From Daedaleopsis sinensis (lineage: Eukaryota > Basidiomycota > Agaricomycetes > Polyporales > Polyporaceae), in NCBI GenBank assembly GCA_033807695.1, contig CM066307.1, positions 2,356,001 through 2,420,000 on the forward strand: 64,000 bases of DNA. Reading direction: 5' to 3'. Made by a program: the position numbers and the translations under genes. Shown piece after piece: positions 21,560-33,362 of this stretch (its first letter is position 1; every line of letters begins with the position of its first letter). A model generated the notes under the pieces. That model did not search any database, was not told the DNA's origin, and worked only from the letters and a program-made list of their open reading frames with translations.

Positions 21560-22884
21560 ATGACCCTGAGCAACTTCTCGTCACTGACTCTTCCCTGCTT
21601 GCCTCCCGGTCCAATGCTCACAGACCACGACCTTGCGGAGGAGCTTTCAAGTATCGACTCGTCGTTCTCCCGCTCCTCCTCCAGTTCCGCGATATCATTG
21701 CCCTCTTTTGCCGACGAACCATTGCTCAGCGACGACAGCTTGCGTGCGCACCTACCTCCATCGACGGCCGATTCTAGCCCCTTCGTCGTTGGTCATGACT
21801 CGCTGCCTTCTACTGTTGGTTGGAACAAGCCGCCTTCCGGTCAGGCTGCCCTGGGCCTACTAGGCTTGTCCAGCCTCACTGACCCGCCCATCCAAACTCA
21901 TGAAGAACCTGGCCGGGCTTGCGCTCATTGCGCACGGGCGTCGGAGATGCACATTACGAGCGATTGTGCGCAGTCAGCTACATACACGAGGTCAGCCTTG
22001 TCTTGGCTCAGCGATCGGTCACGTACTGATTCCACACCAGCCACACGTTGTATAGTGCTATCAAAGCCGAGGTCAAGGCTTTAGACAAGTCGTGCGAAAG
22101 CCTTCTAATGGCGGTCGTACGGCTTGCTCGAGCGAATGTGAGCAATACTAACTCTTTGATGACGATTCGCAGTGACCACTCACGCGACGTCCGACGTCGA
22201 TAGGAGGCTAGGACCGACATACACGACGCAAGCGCAGACAGCGAAATTGCCGCCAGTTTGACCACATTAGCTAACTGGATTTTGGCGTGCCAAAGCACGA
22301 TGTCAAGCATGCATGGTAATATCAGAACACCCGCTCTTCGTCTACGCAGTCCTCACACTTGTTTACAGGACAGTCAGCCCAGACAAGCAGGCTTGGAGGC
22401 TGCGGTGTATCTGCAGCTGGTGGGAGCGCTATACATGCAGATGCTACCCTTCAAGTTAGCGAGGTACAAACAAATCCTCCTGCTACCCTTTCAATCTACC
22501 GTCAAGTGAGCTCTATTACGCCTCCCCCTAATCCGTACAACCCGTGCTAACCCCCGTTCTTTCTGGATGCAGGTTCAAGAATCATTGCTGAAGATTGCCT
22601 GCAAGGCCCGTCTGCTAATATCATCCGTCCGGAAGCGCGGGAGCGATGACTCCGCCCCAGCCGCCGCCGCCGACGTCGCCCCGGTCCTCGAACAGCGGCA
22701 CTGGCCAAGCGCCACCGTGCTTTTACGAAAGATCCCATTCTCTCCTTCGGCCCACCGGTGGAGTGTTTTGATGGCTATCGCTGTGATAGTCTGTGGGATG
22801 TTCTGGATGATGCGCCGTGCCAGTGGAACAGACTCTCCGCAAGACGTTGAATACCCGATTTGGGAATCCTTGAGAGTTCGGTAG
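21560..22884 (+). CDS. Cargo gene K: tail-anchored-like protein, unknown
   Basis: Five exons (21560-21990, 22041-22137, 22204-22315, 22369-22505, 22573-22884) close exactly to 362 residues. The first ~140 residues are Ser/Pro/Asp-rich and likely disordered. A helical region follows (SAIKAEVKALDKSCESLLMA, then EIAASLTTLANWILACQSTM), and after a Ser/Thr-rich linker comes another helix. A hydrophobic segment (WSVLMAIAVIVCGMFWMM) lies about 30 residues from the C-terminus, so a C-terminal membrane anchor is likely. The family is not recognised. It ends about 140 bases before the transposase start on the same strand. Confidence 0.65.
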
Positions 22885-23027
22885 GACATATACCTATTTC
22901 CGGCTATCCCTTGTAAATTTTCGGTTTGCTTTTTCTCTAATATCAATCATTATCAGCGAGCAATCTCTTGCGACTTGGCCTGCAGCTGCATCTTCACGAC
23001 ACCCTTAATCCAGGTCCATCTGCACCT

Positions 23028-26000
23028 ATGGGTGTATGCCAATGCGAAGAATGCGTCCTCTGGACTTTCCGAGATGTCGACGGTTCCTATCGACCTGGTC
23101 GGAAACTCGATGAACAGACTGTCTTGGGCCATGCCTTCGCTCAAAGGACAAAACGTCGACTAGAAGCTGATGCACGAGCGACAATGGAGCTCGAGAAGGA
23201 GAAGGCCGGCGACAATGATCAAGCTGAGGAGACGGTCAGTCAGTGTGCCGCTCTACTGCAGTACGCCCCTTACGAGTTAACAGTCTCAAACTACCAATCA
23301 TGATCGACGCGGAGAGAGCTATCTGCGCAGAACTGACAGTGCACAACTGAAGGTGAGGACTCCACGGTGGATCAATCACGCTTGCATAAGGCTCATGCAG
23401 ATTCTGCCGCATACATAGAACGAGGGCATTCGAGGGCGTATTCGAGACCTAGCGGCTGTCGAATCCGGTCTAGCAATTCGCTCGCGACTGGTCACTCACT
23501 TTACCGAGCTCGTATTCGAGAGATCTCCCACATCTCTGCAAGATCCTGTTCCTCGTCTGGATCATCAGCATCCCGGTAGTGCTGAGGTACTCGTGCACAA
23601 AGCTTGGATCACATCGCAACTGGAGATGTTGCGTGCGAGTCCCAAAGTGGGCGATAAAGACGCTGACAATCGGTTACCCGCTCTTATGTGGAAGCTTGAG
23701 GCTGAGATGGCGCGTCTCAAGGATCTGGAGCGACTCGCATGGCAGAAGAAACTCATAGCGGCTGGTCTGGTCTGGTCGGACGACAACGGCATCCCGCCTC
23801 CCGTAGTAGAGCCCGGTGGTGAGTCCTCATATTTTTACGGCGCATGGCACTATCTTGACATAGCCTAGCCGCAGTATTCGACGTGAAAGGGTCCAAGCTG
23901 CCCCACTTCATAATGGCCGCGCTGTTCATGGTGACGACACTCCACACCCTTGCTTCACTCTCTCGACCCTATGTTCATTTCATCTTGGTCACATTACGCG
24001 TGCTCCTCTTCGGAGCCTTTACTTGGCAGACGAATACGGTAGCCAAGGCCGTGGTATCAGCGGCGCAGAAGGTTCTCTTGCGCGCCATACCTTTCGACGT
24101 TCGTACAGTGCTGTCATATCTGCGCGTCGAACCCGATATCGTCTTATATGCTGCTTGTCCCACATGCTGCGCTATCTACCCTCCTGACCCCTCTCGCCCC
24201 GATGATCCTTACCCCCACACTTGTTCGTTTACTGAAATGGACCAGCCTGTGTGCGGAACACCCCTGGTCTTTGCCTCGCGCTCCTCTGGTGGCAAGTCAC
24301 GCAATATGTCTACGACGTACAAGGCTATACGACCATTCCCTTACCTTCCTTTCAAGAAGTATATCGCGATGCTCCTCCAGCGCGACAATGTGGAGGATCT
24401 TCTTGAATCGTCGCCGAAACCTGGCGAGCGCTGGGAGGACATTATGCAGTCACCGGCCATACGCGACTTCCTCGGTCCGGACGGAAGCACCCGCTTCTCT
24501 GTGCAAGCGAATGCGGAGCTGAGACTCGTATTCTCTCTCTTCATTGACTGGTTCAATCCGCAAGGCAATAAGAAGGCGGGCAAATCACATTCGATCGGCG
24601 GTATATACCTCGCTTGCCTCAGTCTGCCGCCTCACCTCCGATTTCGTCCAGAAAATATCTACCTAGCGGGTGTCATACCCGGTCCGAAAGAACCCAGTCT
24701 TGAGCAGATCAACCACTTTCTCCGTCCTCTCGTTGACGACCTCATCGAGCTCTGGCATCAAGGAGTATTCATAATGAAGACAGCGTCGCGCTCCTCCGGG
24801 CGCCTGGTTCGAGCCGTCGTCATCCCGCTGGTGTGCGACCTACCAGCCCTGCGCAAGTCTGCCGGTTTCAGTGGTCACTCCGCTCGTTACTTCTGCTCGT
24901 TCTGTCCTCTGCTCAAGGAAGACATGTCCAATCCCGACAGGACAACGTGGCCAGAAGGACGGACATGGGCTGAACACCTCCGTATCGCCCGAGAGTGGCG
25001 GGATGCTCCTACCAAAGCAAGGCGGGAGTCTCTATTCAAGCGCTATGGACTACGCTGGTCTGAGCTCCTCCGACTCGAGTACTGGGATCCCACCCGCTTT
25101 TCCGTCATCGATACCATGCACAACTTGCTGCTAGGCATTCTCCGCCACCATTGTATGAGCGTCTGGGGTGTCGGCGAGGTAAGCGAGGAGTCCACAGGAA
25201 ACGCGAAACCCCATACCCCCGAGGAGCAGCAGGTACAGTTCAATCGCGTACTAGAGGGTTTGAAGAACAAGTCTACGAGTGCTCTATGCAAGATACGTCG
25301 CGACTACCTCGCAGCAGTCGCTGAGCTTAACGATGTCATCGAACCAAGAAGCAGGGAGACGAAAGGGGTAATCAGCGACGCTCTTGTAGAATGGGTATGT
25401 GGCGAGACAGTCGCAGGATGCTCCGCTGACCTATAATGAACGACAGGCGAAGCCCATGACTGCAGCAGAAATTGCGACTCGGGTTCTCCTTCCGCCACCA
25501 CTTGCCGAGCCAACAGCACGGTATCGTCTCACGTACAACGACGAAGAGGAGCTTGTCTCTAAATTCATGCTCTTCTCAAGTGATGTCCTCAAGGAGTTGC
25601 GGCACGACATCGTGCATACCATCATACCGACATGGATCGAGAAACCGCCGTCAAACTTCGGTGAGGCTGGCCATGGCAAGCTCAAAGCCGACGAGTGGCG
25701 GACGGTCTGTACCGTTCACATGGCCCTGACGCTTGTGCGCCTATGGGGACAGCAAGATGCGTCCGACGAGGAGAAGCAGGTCCTACAAAATTTCGTTCAA
25801 CTCATCGTCGCCGTCGACTCCGCCACGCGCCGCTCAATGTTTCTAGAACGCGCCGAGCTCTATGACCGCAACATGGAAGCTTACATCAAGGGCCTCTGCG
25901 AGATATATAAACATAACCTTGTGCCAAATCACCATATCTCCCTCCACCTCAAAGTTTTCCTCCTGATGTTCGGTCCGGTACATGGGTGGTGGGCGTTCCC

Positions 26001-26876
26001 GTTTGAGCGCTATAATGGGATGCTGCAAGCGCTGAACACGAGTTTCAAATCCGGTCTGTCCTGTTCAACATCAATCTATAGCCGTTCTTACCTGACAAAT
26101 TTACGTACCTAGGAGAGATGCCGGTGACTTACATGAGGTACTTCTACATGGGCAACAACCTCCGGTGGCTTGTCAGTAGCATCGAGTGGCCAGATTCGCA
26201 AGCTTTCCACGATTGGCAAAAGGCGTTTAAGGCGGCGTTCAAGGATGTCACCCACGGCACACGCTTTGCTGATATATCCGCCTTCCTCTTGGATTCATCC
26301 TCAGATCATTCTTACGAAGAATCTCGGCAAATTCCCCTCTCCGACACAATCTACGAGCAGCTCTTCGAGCTGATATCATCGTCCTCGCATGGTCGGAGGT
26401 TTGTCTCTATGCATGCACACGACAACCCCCTCTCACTTCCCCGTCTACCCGACGAAGCCCAATTCGTCCAAAGCGTAACTCACAAGGGCGTCAAGTACAC
26501 TACGTCTACCTCCGGTCCGCGCGATTGCTATGTTGTTCTGAAGCGTTCTAGGTCTGCGATGACACTGTCCGCTGGTAGAATCGACAAGCTCTTCTATCAC
26601 CGTCGTAAGGAAGGCCAGAAGACCATTGTTGATACTTTCGTCGTGGTCAGCGAGTACAAGACGCTCTCCGCAGTGGACCAATCATGTGACCCCTTCCTCC
26701 AGTTCCCCGAGCTACAGACACAGGTATACTATGACACTTTCCGCCCGGAGGCTCTTGTCGTTCCATTGGACAACATCGTTTCTCACGCCGCGACCGCGGT
26801 CTACTCGCCAGACGGGGTCGACAAACCCCTCCGCATCGTGAAATCGTTGGATAGGGTGCGTACGAATTTGGCATGA
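23028..26876 (+). CDS. Tnp2-type (CMC/CACTA) transposase
   Basis: The gene has at least five exons. The first (from the ATG at 23028) holds VCQCEECVLWTFRDVDGSYR, a Cys-rich N-terminus I know from fungal Tnp2 proteins. Later exons cover about 23420-23820, 23880-25396, 25447-26055 and 26115-26876. The core shows the family order: CPTCCAIYPPD and CGTPLVF, then LFIDWFNPQG, GGIYLACLSLPPHLRF, YLAGVIPGPKEPS, VVIPLVCDLPALRKSAGFSG, FCSFC, DTMHNLLLGILRHH and WWAFPFERYNGMLQ. The Asp in IDW, the Asp in DTMHN and the Glu in FER are candidates for the DDE triad that cuts and joins the element's ends. No stop interrupts the core exons. The joint near 23240-23420 is unclear, and an in-frame TAG at about 23416 lies in what I take to be intron. 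It is probably the enzyme that moves the 1060-29452 element. Confidence 0.85.
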
Positions 26877-27382
26877 GAACCTCCCGTCTGTTAATGACAT
26901 GACATTGTCTTCTGAAGAGTTAGCAGGTAGACGAGGCTTTCACACTCGCGGCCATATGCTATAGTGAATCTGATCAACATCAACACACCTATCTGGCTCG
27001 CACTGGTGCATCCAGCTGCGGCTGATGAGCCTACCTCTTGCGCGCGACCATTGCTCGGTGCGTATGGGTGCTCGCGCTGGAGCTCGGTGCATCCTGAGTG
27101 GCATTGTCCGCGAGCGCAAAGGGTGCTTCATGCGCACACCGGTGACTTGCTCGTCTGAGCACAGTCGTACATTCGGTGAGCCAAAGCGTTCTCCGGTGTG
27201 TGCGAGGGATATTCATTGTTGGCGCACTACACCTTCAGGTTCCGAGCACAATGAGCACATCGTATGCCGGTGCTCGTCAGTCCTTCAGGTATAATGGTGG
27301 GGCTCTCGGGCCCTGCATCAATGAGGCCGCCGATGGGCTCTGGACGCACCTCTTCCTTTCACCGGCGTGCTCCAGGGAAATG
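26877..27382. other. Spacer between transposase and right repeat
   Basis: No gene is seen. From about 27170 it resembles diverged units of the subterminal array (CGATGGGCTCTGGACGCACC and CACCGGCGTGCTCCAGGGAA), which here extends inward beyond the inverted repeat. Confidence 0.5.
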
Positions 27383-28480
27383 TCCCGCGTGCGCCGGTAG
27401 CTCCCGCGGACTCACGTATGAGCACGGGCCGGTGCTCGATGATTCGAAAAGCACGCCGACGGGCTCGACAGGAGCCTTTCGCGTGGAGCCTGTCGAGCAC
27501 GGGCGGGTGCTCGGTGCGTCAAAGAGCATGCCGACGGAGTGCGAGGGAGCTCCCGCGTGCGCCGGTAGCTCCCGCGCACTCGCCGTTGAACACGGCCGGG
27601 TGCTCGGTGTGTCAAGGAGCCCGCCGATGGGCTCTGGACGCACCTCTTGCGTGCACCGGCGTGCTCCAGGGGAATGCCCCCCGTACGCCGGTAGCTCCCG
27701 CGAACTCACCTACTATGAGCACAGTCGGGTGCTCGATGCTTCGAAGAGCACGCCGACGAGCTCGAGATGCGCGTTTCGCGTGGGCGGGAAGCTCGCTGCC
27801 GACCACGGCCGGGTGCACGGTGCGTGAAAGAGCATGTCTACAGACTGCGAGCGAGCTCTTGCGCGCGCCGGTAGCTCCCCCGCACTCCCCGATGTACAGG
27901 GCCGGATGCTCGGTGCGTCAAAGAGCCTGCCGACGGAGTGCGAGGGAGCTCCCGCGTGCGCCTGTAGCTCCCGCGCACTCGCCGATGTACACGACCGGGT
28001 GCTCGGTGTGTCAAAGAGCACGCCGACGGGCTCGGAACACCGTCTTGCGTGCACCGGCGTGCTCGAGGGAAATGTCCCGCGTGCGCCGGTAGCTCCCGCG
28101 TACTTGCCGATGCACACGGCTGGGTGCTCGGTGCGTCAAAGAGCACGCCGACGGAGTGCAAGGGAGCTCCCGCGTACTCGCCGATGCACACGGCCGGGTG
28201 CTCGGTGTGTCAAAGAGCACACCGACGGGCTCGACAGGAACCTTTCGCGTGGGGCCTGTCGAGCCGGCCGCGTGCTTGGTGCTTCAAAGAGCATGCCGAC
28301 GGAGTGCGAGCGAGCTCCCGCGTGCGCCGGTAGCTCCCGCGTAGTCGCCGATGCACACGGCCGGGTGCTCGGTGCGTCAAAGAGCATGCCGACGGAGTGC
28401 AAGGGAGCTCCCGCGTGCGCCGGTAGCTCCCGCGTACTCGCCGCTGGGTGCTCGGTGCGTCAAAGAGGATTCCGACGGAG
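27150..28480 (-). repeat. Subterminal tandem array, right
   Basis: This is the mirror image of the left array, with the same units in reverse orientation inside the right terminal repeat and some diverged units inward of 27383. Confidence 0.8.
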
Positions 28481-29452
28481 TACAAGGGAGCTCTCGCGTA
28501 CGCAGGTGCCTCGCGCGTACTCGCCGTGGAGCACGGCCGGGTAGTACGCCGACTGGCTCTAGAGTATCCCCTTGCACTCGCCTTTGATCACAGCCGGCGG
28601 GCTCTTTTTGCTTGCGCTGATAGCTCCAACGCGGGGCACTGGCCTTTGAGCGCGGCCGGGGCTCGACTCGGATGAGTCGACAAGCTCACCTTTGTGCACT
28701 ACCAGGTGCTCAATTCGCGCACTGGCTTTGAGCTCACCGTGTCAAAGAGTCCGCCTTTGAGCTCGATGCGCCATTGAGCTCGCGGGTGTACGTCTGAGTA
28801 CCTTTTAGGTGCTGTATCACTCATGCACCGCTGTATGTTACTCCGCAATGTAAGCACGGTATGAGCACATCCGTACTCAAGACTCACACATGGATGAGCT
28901 CACTGTGAGCGCAGAAGAGCACCATTGTGAACACAGCCGAGCACGAGTCGAGTGCACCGCTGTGATCAGCAGGGGCTGGGCGTTGTGCTGTAGGAGTACG
29001 GTGTGGCGCGTGAAAGACTATAACATTTCCTTGCTTCGGACAGACACGATTCTTACCATAACAAAGTCATGACAAGGGGAATTGTTTGGACATTTCATGT
29101 ATTCTACGACCGTTTGTACTCTAGACATATAAACTGTTCGCGTAATGGCCATGTAATAAATAGCCACATTGTCAGACGAATGATCTCTTTGAGGACATTC
29201 ATAGAACATCCATTGACCGTCTTCTGGCTGTCCGTATGATTGGCAGCGAAAGGACTTGTTATATTCCATCACAATGTCTGGCATAGGATCGTTGTTACAT
29301 ATCCTCCATGCGGTCAGAGATTGGGGAAATGGTGAGAACATATTACATTTCCGGCCAATGAATAGCCGTGCCGCAGGCATGGAACATGACACATGCTCAA
29401 ACAATGTCCCATGGCTGTTCTAGGTACCGGATTTTAGCCCTTGCCCGCCGTG
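27383..29452 (-). repeat. Right terminal inverted repeat (~2,070 bp)
   Basis: This is the reverse complement of 1060-3129. I compared several stretches, including both ends, and found no difference. It ends with ...CCCTTGCCCGCCGTG, the complement of CACGGCGGGCAAGGG. Confidence 0.92.
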
Positions 29453-29455
29453 AGA
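29453..29455. other. Right target-site duplication (AGA)
   Basis: These three bases match the AGA at 1057-1059 directly outside the left repeat. The next base on each side differs. Confidence 0.7.
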
Positions 29456-31735
29456 GCATATACATACACCTCATTGGTAGCAGCTTTGTGCGTCGAAGGC
29501 TATTTTAGTCGATGGTCTCGAATAACCAGCGAAGTGCGCACCGATAGTAAATCCTGATCAACTGATGATGAGCGAGATCGCAGCTTTTATAGAAAGCGTT
29601 TACGCGCACCTATTTCGGCCAATAAGAAAACTGCCTGCGAGTGAAAGTCAGCCTTAGCAGACCAATGACTGTCAGACTGAGTACTTACGATAAATATCAC
29701 TGGAACAATGTTGTCGCCCCCAACTAGCGCAGAAGATGTGAACATAGCTCGTACAGTCATCATAGAGAGGGGAGAGTGAGATACCGACGTAGATATAGTC
29801 GACGACCGTAGAAGCTTCGTGATCATGAGTTCTATCGCCTAGGTTCATAGGCAGGCATTATGCTCACCAGTGAGTAATCACAACAACAATACCCTACGCT
29901 GAGAGTTCACAGGGGCTTGCAAAATCGAGAGGTGTTTGACACTCACTCCTTCTATGACACCTAACTATGTGCCTAGTTATTCGATCAGCCGTTGCGAAAA
30001 GGAACATATGAACCCACCCGAAGTGACCTAGGATACTACGTCAGTGCTCAAGTACACATACGCAGAGTAATCACTGACCAGACTCCTTCTTGCAACTGGC
30101 ACGACTTCAAGTAGTTTTGGATGAGATAGTAGTAACTATGTACAATCGCACGGTCAGTAAGCAACTCTGGTGTGAAAACAATCGGCGTGCTTACCACGCA
30201 TGCGCGCTCGTGGCAGTATGAACGGTGTCAAGTGTACTGTCGGTGTAGTGTCATTTCAAGGACAATCCAGACAGCCGGGAAGAGTAGTAGCTACACAAGG
30301 AAAGTAACCTTGCCCAGGTCACACCGTACAATCAGTACTTAGTTGCGATTGAAGAGATGCAGTAGTGACTCATGACTTACAAGGAGCTTCAGGTACAACT
30401 TATCAGATGGGTACATCCGAAAGTACCTATAAGTCTGATGCGTTGTCAAGCCATATATCCTATCAGCAGCATGAGTACAAAATATTGTTCTCGTTCATAT
30501 AACTCACATGGCGCCCAAGCAAGTACAGAGGAAGTATGCGCCAAAGGTATTGTTGAGCGACGGTTTGGGTGGAATAAGGAGAGGGGAGTCGTGTTTGACA
30601 GAAAGGAGTGTGCAGTCCATGCTGAGTGCAATGTTGTGTATACAGGATGGGAGCCTGGAGAGGTTCGATTACGCCGGTGTGTTTAAAGCGACGCCGGTGG
30701 CTTTGGGCGCAACGCGCGGCGCGTTCAGCTAGCACGTAGACTGAGCACTACACGGTAAGGTAGGGCTGACCTTCGCCCTGATACGATCATGGATCTGCTT
30801 CCATACTAAAGAATTGTGTGCTCTAGAGTGCGCCTTGCTGAGAAATCTTTCTCCTGAAGAGCAGATCAGATGGATGCCGAAGCAGATCAGGCTGAAGAGA
30901 TACCTCATAACCGCACTAGGCAGCGCCATCAGGAGAACTGCAGAGCGTACCGTTGCTAAAACTCCGATAGAAAAGATATAAGACTCATAGATGGGGCGGC
31001 CCATCTTTGTGTTATTCAGCTATGTGGTATTTGACTCACGGCAAGGTACCACACAGCCTGCCCGCGAACGCGACGGGACCGTGGAAATTCGCTCGGTACC
31101 TTGTGTACAAGATAGGTCATCCTGCGGCAGGCAAAATGTAGTCGATAGCAGGAGTCTCAGCTGGTGGTACAGAATCATAGATGGCCGACGACTTGAACTA
31201 GATGTCGGCGCCAAACTCTGGCGAAACCGTTGTGTTTCTCGGACCCTAAATAAGACGGCGGCGGAGGTCAGCGGGGTTATAATATTAAGCGACAGACGCC
31301 CAACGTGCGCCGACCGTAACTCCTCGACTTCTCTTGCGAACGCCCCGTCCACAAGAGCGGCTCGCCCAGGGACGCGCAGTGTCTCTGAATGACACAGATA
31401 CGGCACAGGAGACACTGATGCCCCATAGCCCCAGTGTGCTCCAATCAAATTCCATGATGGTACGCACACAGATTGCCTTCTCTCTTCAATCCTGCGGTTC
31501 TTGAGCGCGAACCGTGGTACATGTTCTCGTCTGTCTTTGCAGACCCTCAGAGCTGAGTTGAGCTGCATGATGAGATATCAGCTCGAGAGCCGCTCACCCC
31601 ATCATCTATCGGCCCCGGATCTCCCTAGAAGTCGAGGACCGGTGTGTATATAAATCGATGCCCACTGTGACAGACAACCCATTGTCAACTTCCGGCCAGA
31701 GACACCAGCTCCGGATAACAGCCTGACCCACCCTC
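29456..31735. other. Gene-poor right flank
   Basis: Only short, unrelated open frames are present (for example 30372-30686 and 31020-31568). None shows a domain or spliceable partner, so I leave this 2.3 kb as empty. Confidence 0.55.
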
Positions 31736-32270
31736 ATGATAGCAGCTGCAGAACTGACACCTCCCAATCCTCTGGCCCTATTGCCCAAGGTACCTGCGCT
31801 AGACAACACATTTGGCGCAGCCTTACTTGGGACATATGTCGGTCTATTGTGAGTATTGCCCCTATGGAGGATGCACGTATAGGAATGACACTTCTGGCTT
31901 GTAGCTTCTACGGCCTCACTTTACATCAGTCGTATCGATATTTCCAGATGTATCCCGGTGACTCATTACTTCTGAAGACACTAGTAAGGATTATGATCTT
32001 GTGGCATATCTAGCTTTGAACTGACACTCATAATAGGTCATTGTCGTGCTGTGCGTATCTCTATTTCCTTCTTCTAATAACGGTACTGAGCTGTAATAGG
32101 CTGCTCGAAACTTTCACTTCGTCCTTAAGCATACATGTTTGGTACGTGCGGTAGACGCAGGCGGTCATTCTCTTTTAACTTAGGTCCCCGATTCCAGTTA
32201 CTACTATCTCGTGAGCAGCTACTTCAATCCCCTGGCTCTTCTCAGTCATCGGACGCCGGGGAGTAGCCAG
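31736..32270 (+). pseudogene. Truncated DUF6534-like membrane protein gene
   Basis: Short exons join to a protein starting MIAAAELTPPNPLALLPKVP, then LDNTFGAALLGTYVGLLFYG, LTLHQSYRYFQMYPGDSLLL, KTLVIVVLLLETFTSSLSIH and, after one more intron, YYYLVSSYFNPLALL. This is the pattern of the N-terminal half of DUF6534-type multi-pass membrane proteins, which are very numerous in Agaricomycetes and of unknown function. Exons are 31736-31848, about 31906-31986, 32038-32051, 32100-32140 and about 32185-32265. The remaining membrane segments should follow but the sequence after about 32270 does not continue the protein. The last joint needs a weak GTTTGG donor. It is probably a 3'-truncated copy. Confidence 0.6.
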
Positions 32271-33362
32271 GTTTGCGCGGGGACCTGTGAGAAAGTCGTA
32301 TCAATTTGGTAACTAAGATGAGTGATTAGATGACTTTGTACGGACCGATCTCCCGCCGCCAGACTGGCCTTGCCCTCCCAGAACGATATCAGCCTGACAA
32401 TCGCCCGTCATAACGCAATAGGGTTGGCACCGGGGCCCTTGGGAGCCGTCGCGGTGCGTTGGAGCGGACGCGGCGCGCCGGGGAGGGAAGGTCGTGGTGA
32501 GCAGTCCGGCGCGCGGTGACAGCTGGGTACCGCGCCGATGGAGTTGCTCCGCTGCGGAAGTGAGAGGAGGATGGGCATGGACGTCCGGACGGTGCGCGCA
32601 GGCAAGCGGGGTCGCGACGGCGTGTCCGACAGGTCGACCCCACTGGTCGGGACTTGGGAAGGCCTCACGGAAGGGGGCGCTTCGCCACCGCTCCCTACGC
32701 GTCGGTTCAGCGCTTGCGACCGCGAGCTGGCAAATACGACTCGGTCGCGCATCCATCCTTCCCCGCGAGGGGCATCCCGGTCTGAGGCAGTTGGCCTCGG
32801 TAGGGTCATAGGTAGCGTCCCTCCCCCGACGCCCCTCCCTCTCCGCATGCCGCGCGCGCTCTCCCTCCGCCGTTCGCGGCGCGTGCTCACCCCCGCCACT
32901 TCGCCCTCTCGCCTCACTGTCGGAATGCCTAGCGAGGTTTGGATTGCATTGTAAACTCGCGTGTCATAATGATATAAACTACACCACGTATGTGCATGTC
33001 CATGACAAACACTTCATTATATTGTCTTGTACACTTCACCGTGATAATAGGACAAACGAAGGAGTCGGGTGTCAGGCGGTCCCGGGCACACCAGACGAGA
33101 GAGACAGGCAATAAGCCAGGGGATCACGGAAACGAGAGACGAACTTGGAGGCAAAATATGTTCAAGGCGGTCACGTACACGCAACACGCGGAGGCGGCTT
33201 GTGCGATGCGGTTGTGGGCAAGAGAGAGACCAGGGAAGTAGGGGCGGTCGCAGGCGTATGCGCGGGCAAGAGAGACGAGGGATGAGGGGGCGGTCGTATG
33301 GCGGTCGCGGGAAAGAGAGAGGAGAGGCAGGCGAGGGTCGGAGTCGGTACTTGACATCATAT
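32271..33362. other. GC-rich spacer, no supported gene
   Basis: The part at 32400-32900 is very GC-rich and keeps long frames open on both strands (32408-32917 minus, 32538-32954 plus). The translations are Arg/Pro/Ser-rich without any motif, so I treat them as chance. Near 33220-33330 a GAGAGAGACGAGGGATGAGG-like sequence recurs. Confidence 0.5.

Larger units (their letters stand above)
1060..29452. mobile_element. Giant CMC/CACTA-like DNA transposon with cargo genes
   Basis: The unit is 28,393 bases long, bounded by inverted repeats of about 2,070 bases (1060-3129 and 27383-29452) whose outermost bases are CACGGCGGGCAAGGG on both arms. AGA flanks both ends. A Tnp2-type transposase lies at 23028-26876, just inside the right repeat. 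Terminus, duplication length and transposase family agree on the CMC (CACTA/Mirage/Chapaev) superfamily. Eleven further spliced genes fill the interior. The two arms look identical in every stretch compared, and the cargo frames are open, which suggests recent arrival or gene conversion. Alternatives are a chance host-gene block bracketed by two solo repeats, or an assembly artefact; the matching AGA and the internal transposase argue against both. Confidence 0.85.

Noticed and set aside
3699..22884. Secondary-metabolite gene cluster
   Set aside because: No synthase, cytochrome P450, transporter or tailoring enzyme is present among the cargo genes.
1060..29452. Starship-type giant element
   Set aside because: No DUF3435 tyrosine recombinase is visible at either edge, and long terminal inverted repeats with a Tnp2-type enzyme do not fit that group.
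32313..32954. Overlapping open frames of 138-169 residues
   Set aside because: Same reason: high GC with several frames open at once and no domain.
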